Notes: generated by a model not told the origin, from the sequence alone. Counted from the first letter of the stretch, positions 46,897-55,641 are shown. The stretch is DNA of 64,000 bases from Pectobacterium atrosepticum (GCA_019056595.1 CP036163.1:2604001-2668000); one strand, 5' to 3'. Translations and numbers: made by a program.

Positions 46897-47022
46897 TATA
46901 CTCTAAATAATTCGAGTTGCAGGCAGGCGGCAATCGCACGAATCCCCTGGAGCTTACACGAGTAAGTGACTGGGGTGAGTAAGAGAAGCCAACGCACCTG
47001 CGGCTTGAAGTATGACGAGTAT
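46897..47022. repeat. ERIC repeat (enterobacterial intergenic consensus)
   Basis: 126 bases. Contains GAATCCCCTGGAGCTTACA and AGTAAGTGACTGGGGTGAG, close to the two conserved ERIC cores used for ERIC-PCR, then CCAACGCACCTGCGGCTTG and AAGTATGACGAGTAT. The ends TATACTC / GAGTATC are inverted. Length agrees with the 127-base ERIC. The right end touches the tusA stop codon (TGA at 47024-47022), so transcription of tusA runs into the element. Confidence 0.92.
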
Positions 47023-47267
47023 CATTGACCCTTGCGCAGCAGATACCGATAGGGAACCTGTTCAGTCTCTTGCGCCAGAAGCTCATGCTCCATATACACG
47101 CAAAAACCGGGAATATCGCGAGTAGTGGCCGGATCGTCGGCAATAATCAGCAGCGTTTGCCCGGTTTCCATCTGGCGTACTGTCTTACGCACCATCATCA
47201 CAGGCTCAGGGCAGCGCAGTCCCTGGGCATCAAGGGTTTTATCTGGGTTGGTAAAGGGATCGGTCAT
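47022..47267 (-). CDS. tusA: Sulfur carrier protein TusA
   Basis: 81 residues from ATG 47267 ('[22 protein letters not shown]'), the length of E. coli TusA; an in-frame ATG at 47291 gives 89. Accepts persulfide sulfur from IscS and passes it to TusBCD for 2-thiouridine at tRNA position 34. The persulfide Cys lies in '[13 protein letters not shown]' (about 17-29). The last codons and stop abut an ERIC repeat. Confidence 0.95.
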   Translation of the reverse strand: MTDPFTNPDKTLDAQGLRCPEPVMMVRKTVRQMETGQTLLIIADDPATTRDIPGFCVYMEHELLAQETEQVPYRYLLRKGQ

Positions 47268-47444
47268 CAACGTTCTCAGTGCTGGAATCAAAAAACTGCC
47301 TTAGTTTACGCGGAGGATTCCCCTACGCAAGCGACGACAACGTTTGCGCATAAAACAACCATCCTTTCTCGGCAAAACACATTGCATTGGCGAAACAATT
47401 GCGTATTATGCCGCCGCGTTGCAGCATAAATCTGCACGTTATCC

Positions 47445-47476
47445 CTTGGGTTCCCTAACCCCAATAACCAAAAAGG
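47445..47476 (+). promoter_or_regulatory. preQ1-I-type riboswitch ahead of yhhQ
   Basis: Seven bases before the yhhQ start the sequence has TTGGG (47446-47450) pairing with CCCAA (47460-47464), a loop TTCCCTAAC, then an A-rich tail TAACCAAAAAGG that ends in the ribosome site AAGG. The same order (GGG stem, C-containing loop, AACCCCA with the ligand-pairing C, A-rich tail ending in GG of the Shine-Dalgarno) occurs in the Thermoanaerobacter tengcongensis preQ1 aptamer as I remember it. Folding of CC in the loop onto GG of the ribosome site would turn translation off with ligand. The gene controlled imports queuosine precursors, which fits. Confidence 0.8.
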
Positions 47477-47483
47477 TCACATT

Positions 47484-48161
47484 ATGTATCGTTTTACTCC
47501 CCAGCAGCGGCTTACGGCGCTGCTCTGGCTATCGTTGTTCCATGTGCTGATCATTACGTCGAGTAATTATCTGGTTCAGCTCCCAGTATTGATTTTCGGT
47601 TTTCATACCACCTGGGGCGCGTTTACCTTTCCGTTTATTTTTCTGGCAACTGACCTGACAGTCCGAGTTTTCGGTGCGCCGCTGGCGCGTCGTATCATCC
47701 TGACCGTGATGGTACCTGCGCTGGTGATTTCCTATCTGGTTTCGTCACTGTTTTATCAGGGCGCATGGCAGTCGTTCGGGGCCTTAAGCCAGGTGAATAT
47801 CGTCGTGGCGCGTATCGCCTGCGCCAGCTTCATGGCGTATGTTCTTGGCCAGATTCTGGATGTTCACGTCTTCAACCGGCTGCGTCAGAAACGCGCGTGG
47901 TGGGTGGCACCCGCCGTTTCAATCGTGTTTGGTAATTTTAGCGATACGCTGGCCTTTTTCTTCATCGCGTTTTACCGCAGCACCGATGCCTTTATGGCGG
48001 CAAACTGGGTTGAAATTGCGATGGTGGATTATGCCTTCAAGTTGCTGATCAGCCTAGCCTTCTTCCTGCCGATGTACGGGGTCATGCTGAACATGGTGCT
48101 CAAACGTCTGAGCGAACAGAAAGGCACTGCCGACTATCACTCCGCCAGCAGCCACAATTAA
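47484..48161 (+). CDS. yhhQ: Queuosine precursor transporter YhhQ
   Basis: 225 residues, vitamin-transport-like (ECF substrate-binding related) inner membrane protein with six helices, for example 'LTALLWLSLFHVLIITSSNYLVQLPV' region (about 9-34). Conserved 'FVFPFIFLATDLTVRVFG'-type segment here reads 'FTFPFIFLATDLTVRVFGAPLARRI' (about 46-71) and a later 'FGNFSDTLAFFFIAF' (about 149-163). In E. coli it takes up preQ0 and preQ1 for queuosine synthesis. AAGG at 47473-47476 is the ribosome site and is part of the aptamer described above. Confidence 0.92.
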   Translation: MYRFTPQQRLTALLWLSLFHVLIITSSNYLVQLPVLIFGFHTTWGAFTFPFIFLATDLTVRVFGAPLARRIILTVMVPALVISYLVSSLFYQGAWQSFGALSQVNIVVARIACASFMAYVLGQILDVHVFNRLRQKRAWWVAPAVSIVFGNFSDTLAFFFIAFYRSTDAFMAANWVEIAMVDYAFKLLISLAFFLPMYGVMLNMVLKRLSEQKGTADYHSASSHN

Positions 48162-48312
48162 TGCTTATCGAATTATTTAGGGCATACACTCATCGTTTTG
48201 TAAAAAAATGCGGGCTCCAACAACGGCTTGCAACAACAAAATGCTTGTTTTTGCTATCTGAATAGGGTGCCATACTGTTATTACCTGTTAAAAAACGAGA
48301 GAAAGGGAACCT

Positions 48313-48879
48313 ATGTCGAATGTAATCAAATACCTCGGTGTCGGCTTGCTTGTCGGCCTGCTTGCCGCCTGTGATGGCAAAACGGATGACGCCGCAAAAG
48401 CGGGCGCACAAGATAAACCTGCAGCAGAAGCTACCGCGAGCCAGAACATTGAATTAATGGATGGAAAGGTTGCGTTTACTCTACCAGCCGATATGCGTGA
48501 CCAAAGCGGTAAAGTGGGTACGCAGGCAAACAACATGCACGTTTACGCCAATGACAACGGGCAGAAAGCGGTCATCGTGATTCTGGGCGACAACACCACA
48601 GAAGAGCTGACCGTGCTGGCACAGCGTCTGGAAGATCAGCAGCGCACACGTGACGCCAACCTTCAGGTCGTCACCAACAAAACCATCGACGTTGATGGCA
48701 AGAAGCTGCAACAGCTCGACAGCATTATCACCAGCAGCGGACAGCAAGCTTATTCCTCGGTGGTGTTGGGCAAAGTGGAAAACCAACTGCTGACCTTGCA
48801 GATCACCCTGCCAGCCAGCAATCAGCAACAGGCACAGAGCGAAGCGGAAGGCATCATCCACACGCTGAAGCTAAAATAA
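48313..48879 (+). CDS. dcrB: Lipoprotein DcrB
   Basis: 188 residues. Signal and lipobox '[15 protein letters not shown]' put the lipidated Cys at about residue 20; Asp follows it, which in enterobacteria favours inner-membrane retention. Mature part is Ala/Gln-rich with a single beta-rich domain. DcrB is needed for entry of phages C1 and C6 in E. coli and supports lipoprotein processing when maturation is limited. GAGAAAGGGAA precedes ATG 48313. Follows yhhQ as in E. coli. Confidence 0.92.
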   Translation: MSNVIKYLGVGLLVGLLAACDGKTDDAAKAGAQDKPAAEATASQNIELMDGKVAFTLPADMRDQSGKVGTQANNMHVYANDNGQKAVIVILGDNTTEELTVLAQRLEDQQRTRDANLQVVTNKTIDVDGKKLQQLDSIITSSGQQAYSSVVLGKVENQLLTLQITLPASNQQQAQSEAEGIIHTLKLK

Positions 48880-48919
48880 TCGGCGATCCCCTTCCCTTTT
48901 AAGCCGTCCCTTAATACAC

Positions 48920-48943
48920 AAATCCCCAGCCCACTGGGGATTT
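48920..48943 (+). terminator. Hairpin after dcrB
   Basis: AAATCCCCAG, loop CCCA, CTGGGGATTT. Ten-base perfect stem about 40 bases after the dcrB stop; the T run is short (TTTG), so termination may be partial. Confidence 0.7.
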
Positions 48944-49377
48944 GTGCTGCTGGCAGCTATCACAATGATGTCAAATTAGATCAGCCATGTGAGAAAATAC
49001 GGAATTAGCCTTCTGAGATATCTACATGGTTAGATAGCACATTGAATTAATTAAAATAATTATGTTGATAATCAATTGGTTTGCTTACTTTTAGCCCTTT
49101 CGTTGCGCCATTGGTTCTCAGCTCACCTTGCTATCCTTTACACGTACTTTCTTTCTCACAAGAAATTTCGTCAAGGATGCCACATGGAACGTTTTCATCA
49201 TTCTGCCTACCCTCCCAGCTCTATGCCGCACCAACCGCTTGGCATGAACACATTACGGTTAACGTCTAACCCCTGACCAACCGATGTTTTCTACATTTTT
49301 ATCAGCACGGCGTTTTAGCCAACATGGATTGTGGTGTGAGCAGACTCAGACCTAAACCTGAGTATAGGAGTAGATTA
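48944..49377 (+). other. Gap before the DUF2235 effector gene
   Basis: About 430 bases, AT-rich to about 49080. An open frame of 30 codons with AAGGATG ahead of its ATG at 49184 ('MERFHHSAYPP...') is seen, but nothing resembles a known leader or gene, so it is not called. AGGAG at 49367-49371 is the ribosome site of the effector gene. No secretion genes (vgrG, hcp, PAAR) are seen here. Confidence 0.6.
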
Positions 49378-51372
49378 ATGGCAGCAGATCCCTACTGTAT
49401 CCCCTGTGAACACTACGATAATTGGATAGAGATTGAGGTTCGTGATGAAAATAATCGTTCGTTCAAGGGGCTGAAAGCGACACTGACCGACGATACCGGC
49501 AAATCCGAAACGGTTACTCTCAAAGAAGGGCCGGTGTTAGTACACGGTTTTGCCGTTGGCCCGATAGCCGTCAAGCTAGAGACGCTTCCCTGGCTTAAGG
49601 CGGCGCAATCGCGTGAAGTATTGAAGGACGGGCAGAGTGCCGTCCCTGCCTATGTAGCAGAAAAGGCTGGGAACGATGAAACCCCACGTGAACATATTAA
49701 GGCAACTACCGGCGACCTGTGCCTGACCGCACCTGAGCAACCGTTGCCAGAGGCGCATCAGGAAGGGAAAGCCGGTAACGTGCGTTTCTTTACCAAACAT
49801 TCCTACGTTATCGAGGTAAAAGGCTACCAGCTCAACGTATTGCGCATCGGTGTATTCTTCGATGGCACGGGGAATAACACCTATAATGCCGAGTCTGGTC
49901 TTAAACAAGTGGAGCAATGGCTGGCTGAAACCTGCTCCGATCCGGCGCAGCGGGAGAAAGAGCTGCGTGGCTGCCAGATGGGGCGGCTCCCGGTTGGGGA
50001 TAGTGCCGCGAATGATAAAACCAATATCTGGAAACTCTATGAGCAATTTAAAGTCGGTGGCGAAACGTTAAGTGCTCATGCTTATATCAGCGGAATTGGG
50101 ACGCTCAATCCCGTCGCAGGGAAAGAGGGGCTGGAATACCGATCGGACAATATGCTGACAAAAGGGCTGGACCTCGATTTTGGTGGTGAGAATACCTCAA
50201 TCGTTGGCAAGGTGAATCAGGCCTGTGAGCAGGAAATTGTCGCTGCGGTCAAACGTGATTTAAGGGAGGCATTACCTAACATCGACTGCATTCATCGCAT
50301 TGTATTCGATGTGTTTGGCTTTAGCCGCGGGGCGGCGGCGGCACGCCATTTTGTCAATGTCATCGACCAGAAAGCCGATCACCCGTTGGTGCAGGCGATC
50401 GCCAATACGCCCACTATCCGTCTTAAGGCTGGGTTTGACTGGGCCAATAGGGACGATGTGCGTATCACGTTTGTCGGGATTTTTGACACGGTCGCTTCAT
50501 CGTACCACCCCAGTCTCAATATCCGCTTGCAGGATGATTGTGCCGAACGAGTGCTACATCTGACGGCGCTGGATGAGGTGCGAAAACACTTCCCCTTAAC
50601 GCGCATCACTCCTACAGCGATAGGCACCAGCATTCCGCCACACTTTACCGAGCTGGCGCTGCCGGGCGCGCATTCGGATCTTGGCGGCGGCTATTACAGC
50701 CGCTGGAGCCTGTCTAATCCGAACAGCGATCCGGCGCTGACTGAGTGCCTCGAACTGGAACGCTTTATGAGTGAAGACGCAGCCTCCACGCCGGATACAG
50801 AAAGCCGCGCCTATCGTCAGGCCCGCGCCTATGCCGAGGAAAAAATTGCGCAGGGCTGGGTCGGACGCCTTCACCCGCATTTGCTGCACGCTGCCACACC
50901 ACCCGTGGGGGCGATCAGTTTGATCCCCTATTCGTTTATCCGACGGCGTGGCAAGGATGATTTGTGGCCGAAAAAGGCCGTGTATGTGGAGGTGGTGATG
51001 AGCCGCGTGGTGGAGGGAGAGTATTCGCGTATTCCGCTACATATGATGGTGGAAGCGGGTCGAGCTGCTGGAGTGCCGTTTAAGGTGTGGGATAAAACAA
51101 TCAGTGCGCATAGGCTTGAATCTGGCGCAGTCAAACTGCCAGCGATCAATCTAACTAAATTAGATGAGATGTGGGCATTCGCGGCCAACGAACCGGGGGT
51201 GGTGAAAAATCTGAGCCAGCAGCTCTCTGCGGAGGTTTATCGGGCACTGCGCCGCGATTATGTGCACCGCAGCGCCAGCAATCAGGGTATCGCCAGCCCG
51301 GCGAATATCAGTAAACAGGAAACCACCGTGAGCAAGGAACGGCGGCATGTGATAGGCAATCAGGAGGTATGA
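49378..51372 (+). CDS. DUF2235 alpha/beta hydrolase, T6SS Tle1-like lipase
   Basis: 664 residues from ATG 49378 (AGGAG seven bases upstream; an open frame reaches 49324). Residues 1-160 form a Cys-containing beta-rich N-terminal part ('ADPYCIPCEHYDNWIEIEVRDE' in part) seen in type VI secretion lipases. The DUF2235 core begins 'RIGVFFDGTGNNTYN' (about 157), with nucleophile Ser316 in GFSRG, 'VGIFDTVAS' (acid) and 'PGAHSDLGGGY' (His). This set is that of Tle1-type phospholipases, which attack membranes of rival bacteria. No signal peptide. Immediately followed, with overlap, by a lipoprotein gene of the expected immunity type. Substrate is inferred, and no secretion apparatus lies in the window. 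Confidence 0.85.
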   Translation: MAADPYCIPCEHYDNWIEIEVRDENNRSFKGLKATLTDDTGKSETVTLKEGPVLVHGFAVGPIAVKLETLPWLKAAQSREVLKDGQSAVPAYVAEKAGNDETPREHIKATTGDLCLTAPEQPLPEAHQEGKAGNVRFFTKHSYVIEVKGYQLNVLRIGVFFDGTGNNTYNAESGLKQVEQWLAETCSDPAQREKELRGCQMGRLPVGDSAANDKTNIWKLYEQFKVGGETLSAHAYISGIGTLNPVAGKEGLEYRSDNMLTKGLDLDFGGENTSIVGKVNQACEQEIVAAVKRDLREALPNIDCIHRIVFDVFGFSRGAAAARHFVNVIDQKADHPLVQAIANTPTIRLKAGFDWANRDDVRITFVGIFDTVASSYHPSLNIRLQDDCAERVLHLTALDEVRKHFPLTRITPTAIGTSIPPHFTELALPGAHSDLGGGYYSRWSLSNPNSDPALTECLELERFMSEDAASTPDTESRAYRQARAYAEEKIAQGWVGRLHPHLLHAATPPVGAISLIPYSFIRRRGKDDLWPKKAVYVEVVMSRVVEGEYSRIPLHMMVEAGRAAGVPFKVWDKTISAHRLESGAVKLPAINLTKLDEMWAFAANEPGVVKNLSQQLSAEVYRALRRDYVHRSASNQGIASPANISKQETTVSKERRHVIGNQEV

Positions 51373-52079
51373 TGTTTAAACAATGTATTGTGTTGCTGGG
51401 GCTTTGTTTTTCATTGACTGCCTGTGCGACGGCCCCCACAAAATCGGCTTTTTCATGGCGATATGGCACTGGCAGCAATATCGATGAAACGTGGACCACC
51501 AACGTTGAATTTTATCGTGGCGGAGCATTTATTGGCGGCTACCCAGGGGGTGGAGTAGGACCCGGTGCCAGTGTAAAACGGATTACGGAGAAGCGTTACT
51601 ATTGGGCCGGCGGTGGTGGTTTGCCTGTAGAGGGAATGGCCGTTCCCGATCGGGCAGTAATAGAGATGGTGTCCCTCTACGATCGCAAACGCTACCGTAT
51701 CAAGGTCAATTTACCAGCAAATTTAGCCCAGCAAATGCAGCAGCGCTATCAGATTGGCAAGCGTATTGACCAACGCAACTGGATCTATTTTGGGCTGGCT
51801 CCCGGCGGTTATTATGAAGTGCTATTGCAGGGGGATTTACTTGGCGTCAGTCCAGATTTGTTACTTGCCCGTGGCATCGCCGAGGAAGTGACGGACAATT
51901 GGTATGATAAAAAATTCCCAATCGGCGTAAGCCAATACACCGTAACGATCCAAGATTTCGACAAAGAATACGGCGAACTGTTTAAGCAGCACCCCATCCC
52001 ATTGGGAATGGACTGGGCACCGATCATGGATGCCTACCGCGCCAAACAGCCTAAAGCGGACCAGCAACCGGTGAAGTAA
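51369..52079 (+). CDS. DUF2931-like lipoprotein, probable immunity protein
   Basis: 236 residues. Signal with lipobox 'LGLCFSLTACATA', lipidated Cys near residue 19; the residue after it is Ala, so outer-membrane sorting is expected. The mature part contains 'FSWRYGTGSN', 'GGGLPVEGMAVPDRAVIEM' and 'YFGLAPGGYYEVLLQG', similar to DUF2931 lipoproteins that neutralise secreted phospholipases. Starts at ATG 51369 or 51372, overlapping the effector stop; AGGAGGT precedes. Function is inferred from neighbour, localisation and family. Confidence 0.78.
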   Translation: MMFKQCIVLLGLCFSLTACATAPTKSAFSWRYGTGSNIDETWTTNVEFYRGGAFIGGYPGGGVGPGASVKRITEKRYYWAGGGGLPVEGMAVPDRAVIEMVSLYDRKRYRIKVNLPANLAQQMQQRYQIGKRIDQRNWIYFGLAPGGYYEVLLQGDLLGVSPDLLLARGIAEEVTDNWYDKKFPIGVSQYTVTIQDFDKEYGELFKQHPIPLGMDWAPIMDAYRAKQPKADQQPVK

Positions 52080-52096
52080 TGTGATCGGGTTGTGAG

Positions 52097-52200
52097 TACA
52101 TCGCCAGCCCGGCTAATACCAGCAAATTTGAAACCACCGTGAGTAAAGAGCGGCGGCACGTAATAGGCAATGAGAAAGCATGATGTTCAGGTATTTTATT
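52097..52200 (+). pseudogene. Relic of a second effector/immunity junction
   Basis: Bases 52097-52183 encode, in frame, a C-terminal tail that matches the end of the 49378-51372 effector at 23 of 28 residues ('IASPAN', 'ETTVSKERRHVIGN'), ending in a stop that overlaps ATGATG (52180), just as in the intact pair. After 'MFRYFII' the immunity frame is lost at the yhhS end. So this is the remains of a second effector-immunity unit, shortened at both sides. The DNA identity to 51286-51380 shows a duplication followed by deletion. Confidence 0.85.
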
Positions 52201-53407
52201 ATTGATGACTCCATCCTCCCGCAGGGCGCTGAGTCAGTCGCCACGTCAGCGCCAGACCGCATAGCCCCAGCAACGCCGCCGCCAGATAAATAGAGGCGAT
52301 ACCGGTATAGCCCATCAGTACGCCCGCCACTGGCCCGACTACGCCTAGCGACAGATCGAGAAATATCGTATAGGTTGCCAGTGCACTGCCCTGATTCTGT
52401 GGTGATACGGCCTTGACGGCAACAACACCCAATGCTGGGAATACCAGAGAGAAACCTGCCCCCGCGAGGAATGCGCCCACTTCCGCCATTAGCGGCTGCG
52501 TCGCGCCCCACACCAGCAGTAAACCCACGATCTCAACCACAAAGCACGCCATTGCTACGCGCAACCCGCCAAACCGCTGAATGCTGTTGGGGAAAACCAG
52601 CCGCGCACCGACAAAAGCACCGCTGAAAATGGTCAGCGTCAGCGCCGCACCTTCCCAATTGTGATCGGCATAAAACAGCGTGATAAAGGTAGCGATCACA
52701 CCAAACCCCGCAGAGGCGATCGCCAGAATAATGCCGTAAACCCAGACTTTCCCCAGCACTTCGCGGAAGGGAATCTTTTTACCGGGCGCGACCTGCACTG
52801 CTGGACGCGGCAGCGCAAAGATAATCGCCACGGCTGCGATCAGAATAATGCACACGGAGAGCAGTTTTAGCCCACCGATATGGTTCAGCCAGACGCCGAG
52901 CGGTGCACCAATCGCCATCGCACCGTACGTCGCAATACCATTCCACGAAATCACGCGCCCGATATGTCGGGAGCCCACCACACCAACGCCCCAGAGCGTT
53001 GCACCTGTACCGGCAAAGCTCTGCCCCGCACCTAGCACGACACGCCCGATACACAGCAGCAGCAGCGTGATCGCGGGCGACGCATCGCTAAAGGCAGCCA
53101 GCAGGTAAAACACCCCGCTCAGCATGACGCCAGCCAGCCCCCAGACGACAATCTTCTTCGGCCCTTTTTCATCGGCGCTACGACCCGCATGCGGGCGGCT
53201 CAATAGCGTGGAGAAGTATTGCAGGCTGATCACCAGCCCAGCCCAGAATGCGCTATAGCCAAGATGATCATGTACATATCCCGGCAGCACCGCCAACGGC
53301 AGGCCAATATTCAGATAGCTGGCGAAATTGAACGCCACAACGGAAACGATGCGCAGGTTAAGGCGCAGGCCGCTCAGCGCCGGTTCGGATGGGGAAGGTG
53401 TTGGCAT
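52199..53407 (-). CDS. yhhS: MFS transporter YhhS
   Basis: 402 residues, 12 membrane helices, DHA-like drug efflux subgroup of the major facilitator superfamily. 'FNFASYLNIGLPLAVLPGYVHD' (about 26-47) and 'LLSRPHAGRSADEKGPKKIVV' (loop 2-3 MFS motif, about 68-88) agree with E. coli YhhS. Substrate unknown; in E. coli overproduction is reported to affect glyphosate and arabinose export. C-terminus ends in the region that borders the effector relic. Confidence 0.9.
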   Translation of the reverse strand: MPTPSPSEPALSGLRLNLRIVSVVAFNFASYLNIGLPLAVLPGYVHDHLGYSAFWAGLVISLQYFSTLLSRPHAGRSADEKGPKKIVVWGLAGVMLSGVFYLLAAFSDASPAITLLLLCIGRVVLGAGQSFAGTGATLWGVGVVGSRHIGRVISWNGIATYGAMAIGAPLGVWLNHIGGLKLLSVCIILIAAVAIIFALPRPAVQVAPGKKIPFREVLGKVWVYGIILAIASAGFGVIATFITLFYADHNWEGAALTLTIFSGAFVGARLVFPNSIQRFGGLRVAMACFVVEIVGLLLVWGATQPLMAEVGAFLAGAGFSLVFPALGVVAVKAVSPQNQGSALATYTIFLDLSLGVVGPVAGVLMGYTGIASIYLAAALLGLCGLALTWRLTQRPAGGWSHQ

Positions 53408-53524
53408 GGAAAATTCACTCGCTTAACGTCCGTGTATGACGTACGTTCAAAAAACATCGAAAAGTCACATTCTTATATTGTTGGTTATAATCAAACTTAT
53501 AATCCCGAACACAGGAGAAAAGCA

Positions 53525-54541
53525 ATGCCTGTACCGGCAGACCCGGATCGCCAGTCAACATCGTCAACCCCAGAAGGGGACGAATCACCGCAGACATCCC
53601 ATTCGCTACTGGGCAAGAGCAAACGTCTGGTCGCCCGTATTCAGGCGATCCCCAGCATAGCGCACCTGATTCGCGCGGGTGAACGTTTCAACGATCGCAT
53701 GGGCAACCAGTTTGGCGCGGCCATTACCTATTTTTCCTTTCTGTCGCTGATCCCCATTCTCATGGTGTCTTTTGCCGCCGTGGGTTTCGTGTTGGCCTCC
53801 AACCCCGACCTGCTGACGGGGCTGATAAACCGTATCGTTAACAGTATCAGCGATCCTAATTTAGCCAATACGCTAAAAAGTACCGTCAACACCGCCGTAC
53901 AGCAGCGTACCACCGTCGGGCTTACCGGGTTACTGATCGCACTCTATTCCGGCATCAGTTGGATGGGAAACCTGCGTGAAGCCATTCGCGCCCAATCACG
54001 CGACGTCTGGGAACGGAATCCAAAAGATGAAGAGAAGATTTACTTTCAGTACACGCGGGATTTCCTGTCGCTGACCGGCTTGGTTATTGCGCTAATCATC
54101 ACGCTTTTCCTGACTTCCGTTGCCGGCACCGCGCAAAACATGATTGTGACCGCGCTGGGACTGGATGGCATCGAGTGGTTGCGCCCCGCGTTAACGCTGA
54201 TTGCGCTGTCAATCTCCATCTTCGCCAACTATTTGTTATTCCTGTGGATATTTTTCGTGTTACCGCGGCACAAACCCAAACGCAAAGCGCTCTTTCGCGG
54301 TACGTTGATTGCCGCCGTCGGTTTTGAAGCGATCAAATTCGCCATGACTGTCGCGCTGCCTAAACTGGCCAGTTCCCCTTCCGGAGCCGCATTCGGCTCG
54401 GTCATTGGCCTGATGGCGTTCTTCTATTTCTTCGCTCGCCTGACGCTCTTTTGCGCCGCCTGGATCGCAACAGCGAACTACAAAGGCGACACCTCGACAG
54501 ACAAGAATGAGCAGGAGAAAGAACCGTCCCCCGATCGCTAA
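53525..54541 (+). CDS. yhjD: Inner membrane protein YhjD (YihY/BrkB family)
   Basis: 338 residues from ATG 53525 (ACAGGAGAAAAGCA precedes it); a longer frame opens at 53219 but has no ribosome site and lies inside yhhS. Six membrane helices. Family segment 'GNQFGAAITYFSFLSLIPILMVSFAAVGFVLAS' (about 60-92, shown in part) and 'LREAIRAQSRDVWER' (about 150-164). E. coli YhjD variants bypass the need for Kdo by easing lipid IVA export, so a role in lipid export has been proposed; here inferred by similarity. Confidence 0.92.
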   Translation: MPVPADPDRQSTSSTPEGDESPQTSHSLLGKSKRLVARIQAIPSIAHLIRAGERFNDRMGNQFGAAITYFSFLSLIPILMVSFAAVGFVLASNPDLLTGLINRIVNSISDPNLANTLKSTVNTAVQQRTTVGLTGLLIALYSGISWMGNLREAIRAQSRDVWERNPKDEEKIYFQYTRDFLSLTGLVIALIITLFLTSVAGTAQNMIVTALGLDGIEWLRPALTLIALSISIFANYLLFLWIFFVLPRHKPKRKALFRGTLIAAVGFEAIKFAMTVALPKLASSPSGAAFGSVIGLMAFFYFFARLTLFCAAWIATANYKGDTSTDKNEQEKEPSPDR

Positions 54542-54585
54542 AAGCAGAGGGAAAGCACTGGTTTTCCGATCTGCGTCATGAAAAA

Positions 54586-54605
54586 ATAAAACATCGTTTC
54601 AAGAC
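54586..54605 (+). promoter_or_regulatory. KdgR operator ahead of kdgK
   Basis: AATAAAACATCGTTTCAAGA; the KdgR consensus centres on AAACA..GTTTCA (ATRAAAYR-NYRTTTCAT). It lies about 105 bases before the kdgK start. KdgR represses pectin-catabolism genes in Pectobacterium and Dickeya until KDG accumulates. A second dyad, AGTCTCA / TGAGACT (54616-54637), follows and may mark another regulator. Confidence 0.8.
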
Positions 54606-54708
54606 TATTGACTCAGTCTCACGTAATGTTGAGACTGACGTTAATATCCTCCTTTTTATTCCCTAATAATTCACGTGCTAGGGTACCTTTTCAAACAGGC
54701 CAAAAGTG

Positions 54709-55641
54709 ATGACAACTACTAACATTGCCGTAATCGGCGAATGCATGATCGAACTGTCGCAGAAAGGCACGGATCTTAACCGTGGATTTGGTGGCGATAC
54801 GCTGAACACCGCTGTTTACATTGCGCGTCAAGTGAATGCCGATAAGCTGGGCGTACATTATGTGACCGCACTCGGCACCGATAGCTTCAGTACCGAGATG
54901 GTTGCCGCCTGGCAAAAAGAAGGGGTGAAAACCGACCTGATCCAGCGACTGGACAATAAATTACCCGGTTTATACTTCATTGAAACCGACGATAGCGGCG
55001 AGCGTACGTTCTACTATTGGCGCAATGACGCGGCTGCCCGCTACTGGCTGGACAGCCCGGAAGCAGAAAAGATCGGTCAGGGGCTGGCACAGTTTGACTA
55101 TCTCTACCTGAGTGGTATCAGCCTGGCAATTCTGAACGCCGAAAGCCGTCAGCGTCTTCTCGCGCTGCTACGTGCCTGCCGCGCTAACGGCGGTAAAGTG
55201 ATTTTTGATAATAACTACCGTCCACGTTTGTGGCAGAGCAAGGAAGAGACGCAGCAGTCCTACACCGACATCCTGTCTTGTACGGATATCGCTTTCCTGA
55301 CGCTGGATGATGAAGACATGCTGTGGGGCACGAAGCCGCTGGAAGCGGTGCTCGAGCGGACGCACGGTTTGGGCGTTAACGAAGTGGTCATCAAACGCGG
55401 TGCCGATTCCTGCATCGTGTCAGAACGCGGACAAGCGCTGGTCGATGTCCCCGCGATAAAATTGTCAAAAGAGAAAGTGGTCGATACCACCGCAGCGGGC
55501 GACTCTTTCAGCGCAGGCTACCTGGCAGTACGCCTGAATGGCGGCAGCACGCAGGAAGCCGCACAGCGCGGTCACCTGACAGCCAGCACGGTCATTCAAT
55601 ACCGTGGCGCGATTATCCCGCTTGAGGCAATGCCTGCGTAA
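54709..55641 (+). CDS. kdgK: 2-dehydro-3-deoxygluconokinase (KDG kinase)
   Basis: 310 residues. PfkB-family sugar kinase that phosphorylates 2-keto-3-deoxygluconate, a common intermediate in pectin and hexuronate breakdown. PfkB signatures: 'GGDTLNTAVYIARQV' (about 28-42) and 'DTTAAGDSFSAGYLA' (about 255-269, with the catalytic Asp). Near identical to E. coli KdgK at the ends. GTG at 54706 is a less likely start than ATG 54709. In soft-rot bacteria this is part of the KdgR regulon, in line with the operator upstream. Confidence 0.95.
   Translation: MTTTNIAVIGECMIELSQKGTDLNRGFGGDTLNTAVYIARQVNADKLGVHYVTALGTDSFSTEMVAAWQKEGVKTDLIQRLDNKLPGLYFIETDDSGERTFYYWRNDAAARYWLDSPEAEKIGQGLAQFDYLYLSGISLAILNAESRQRLLALLRACRANGGKVIFDNNYRPRLWQSKEETQQSYTDILSCTDIAFLTLDDEDMLWGTKPLEAVLERTHGLGVNEVVIKRGADSCIVSERGQALVDVPAIKLSKEKVVDTTAAGDSFSAGYLAVRLNGGSTQEAAQRGHLTASTVIQYRGAIIPLEAMPA

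Noticed and set aside
49184-49276. 30-codon frame upstream of the DUF2235 gene with AAGGATG before ATG
   Set aside because: No terminator, no similarity, no leader-like codon runs. Could be real, but I cannot support it.
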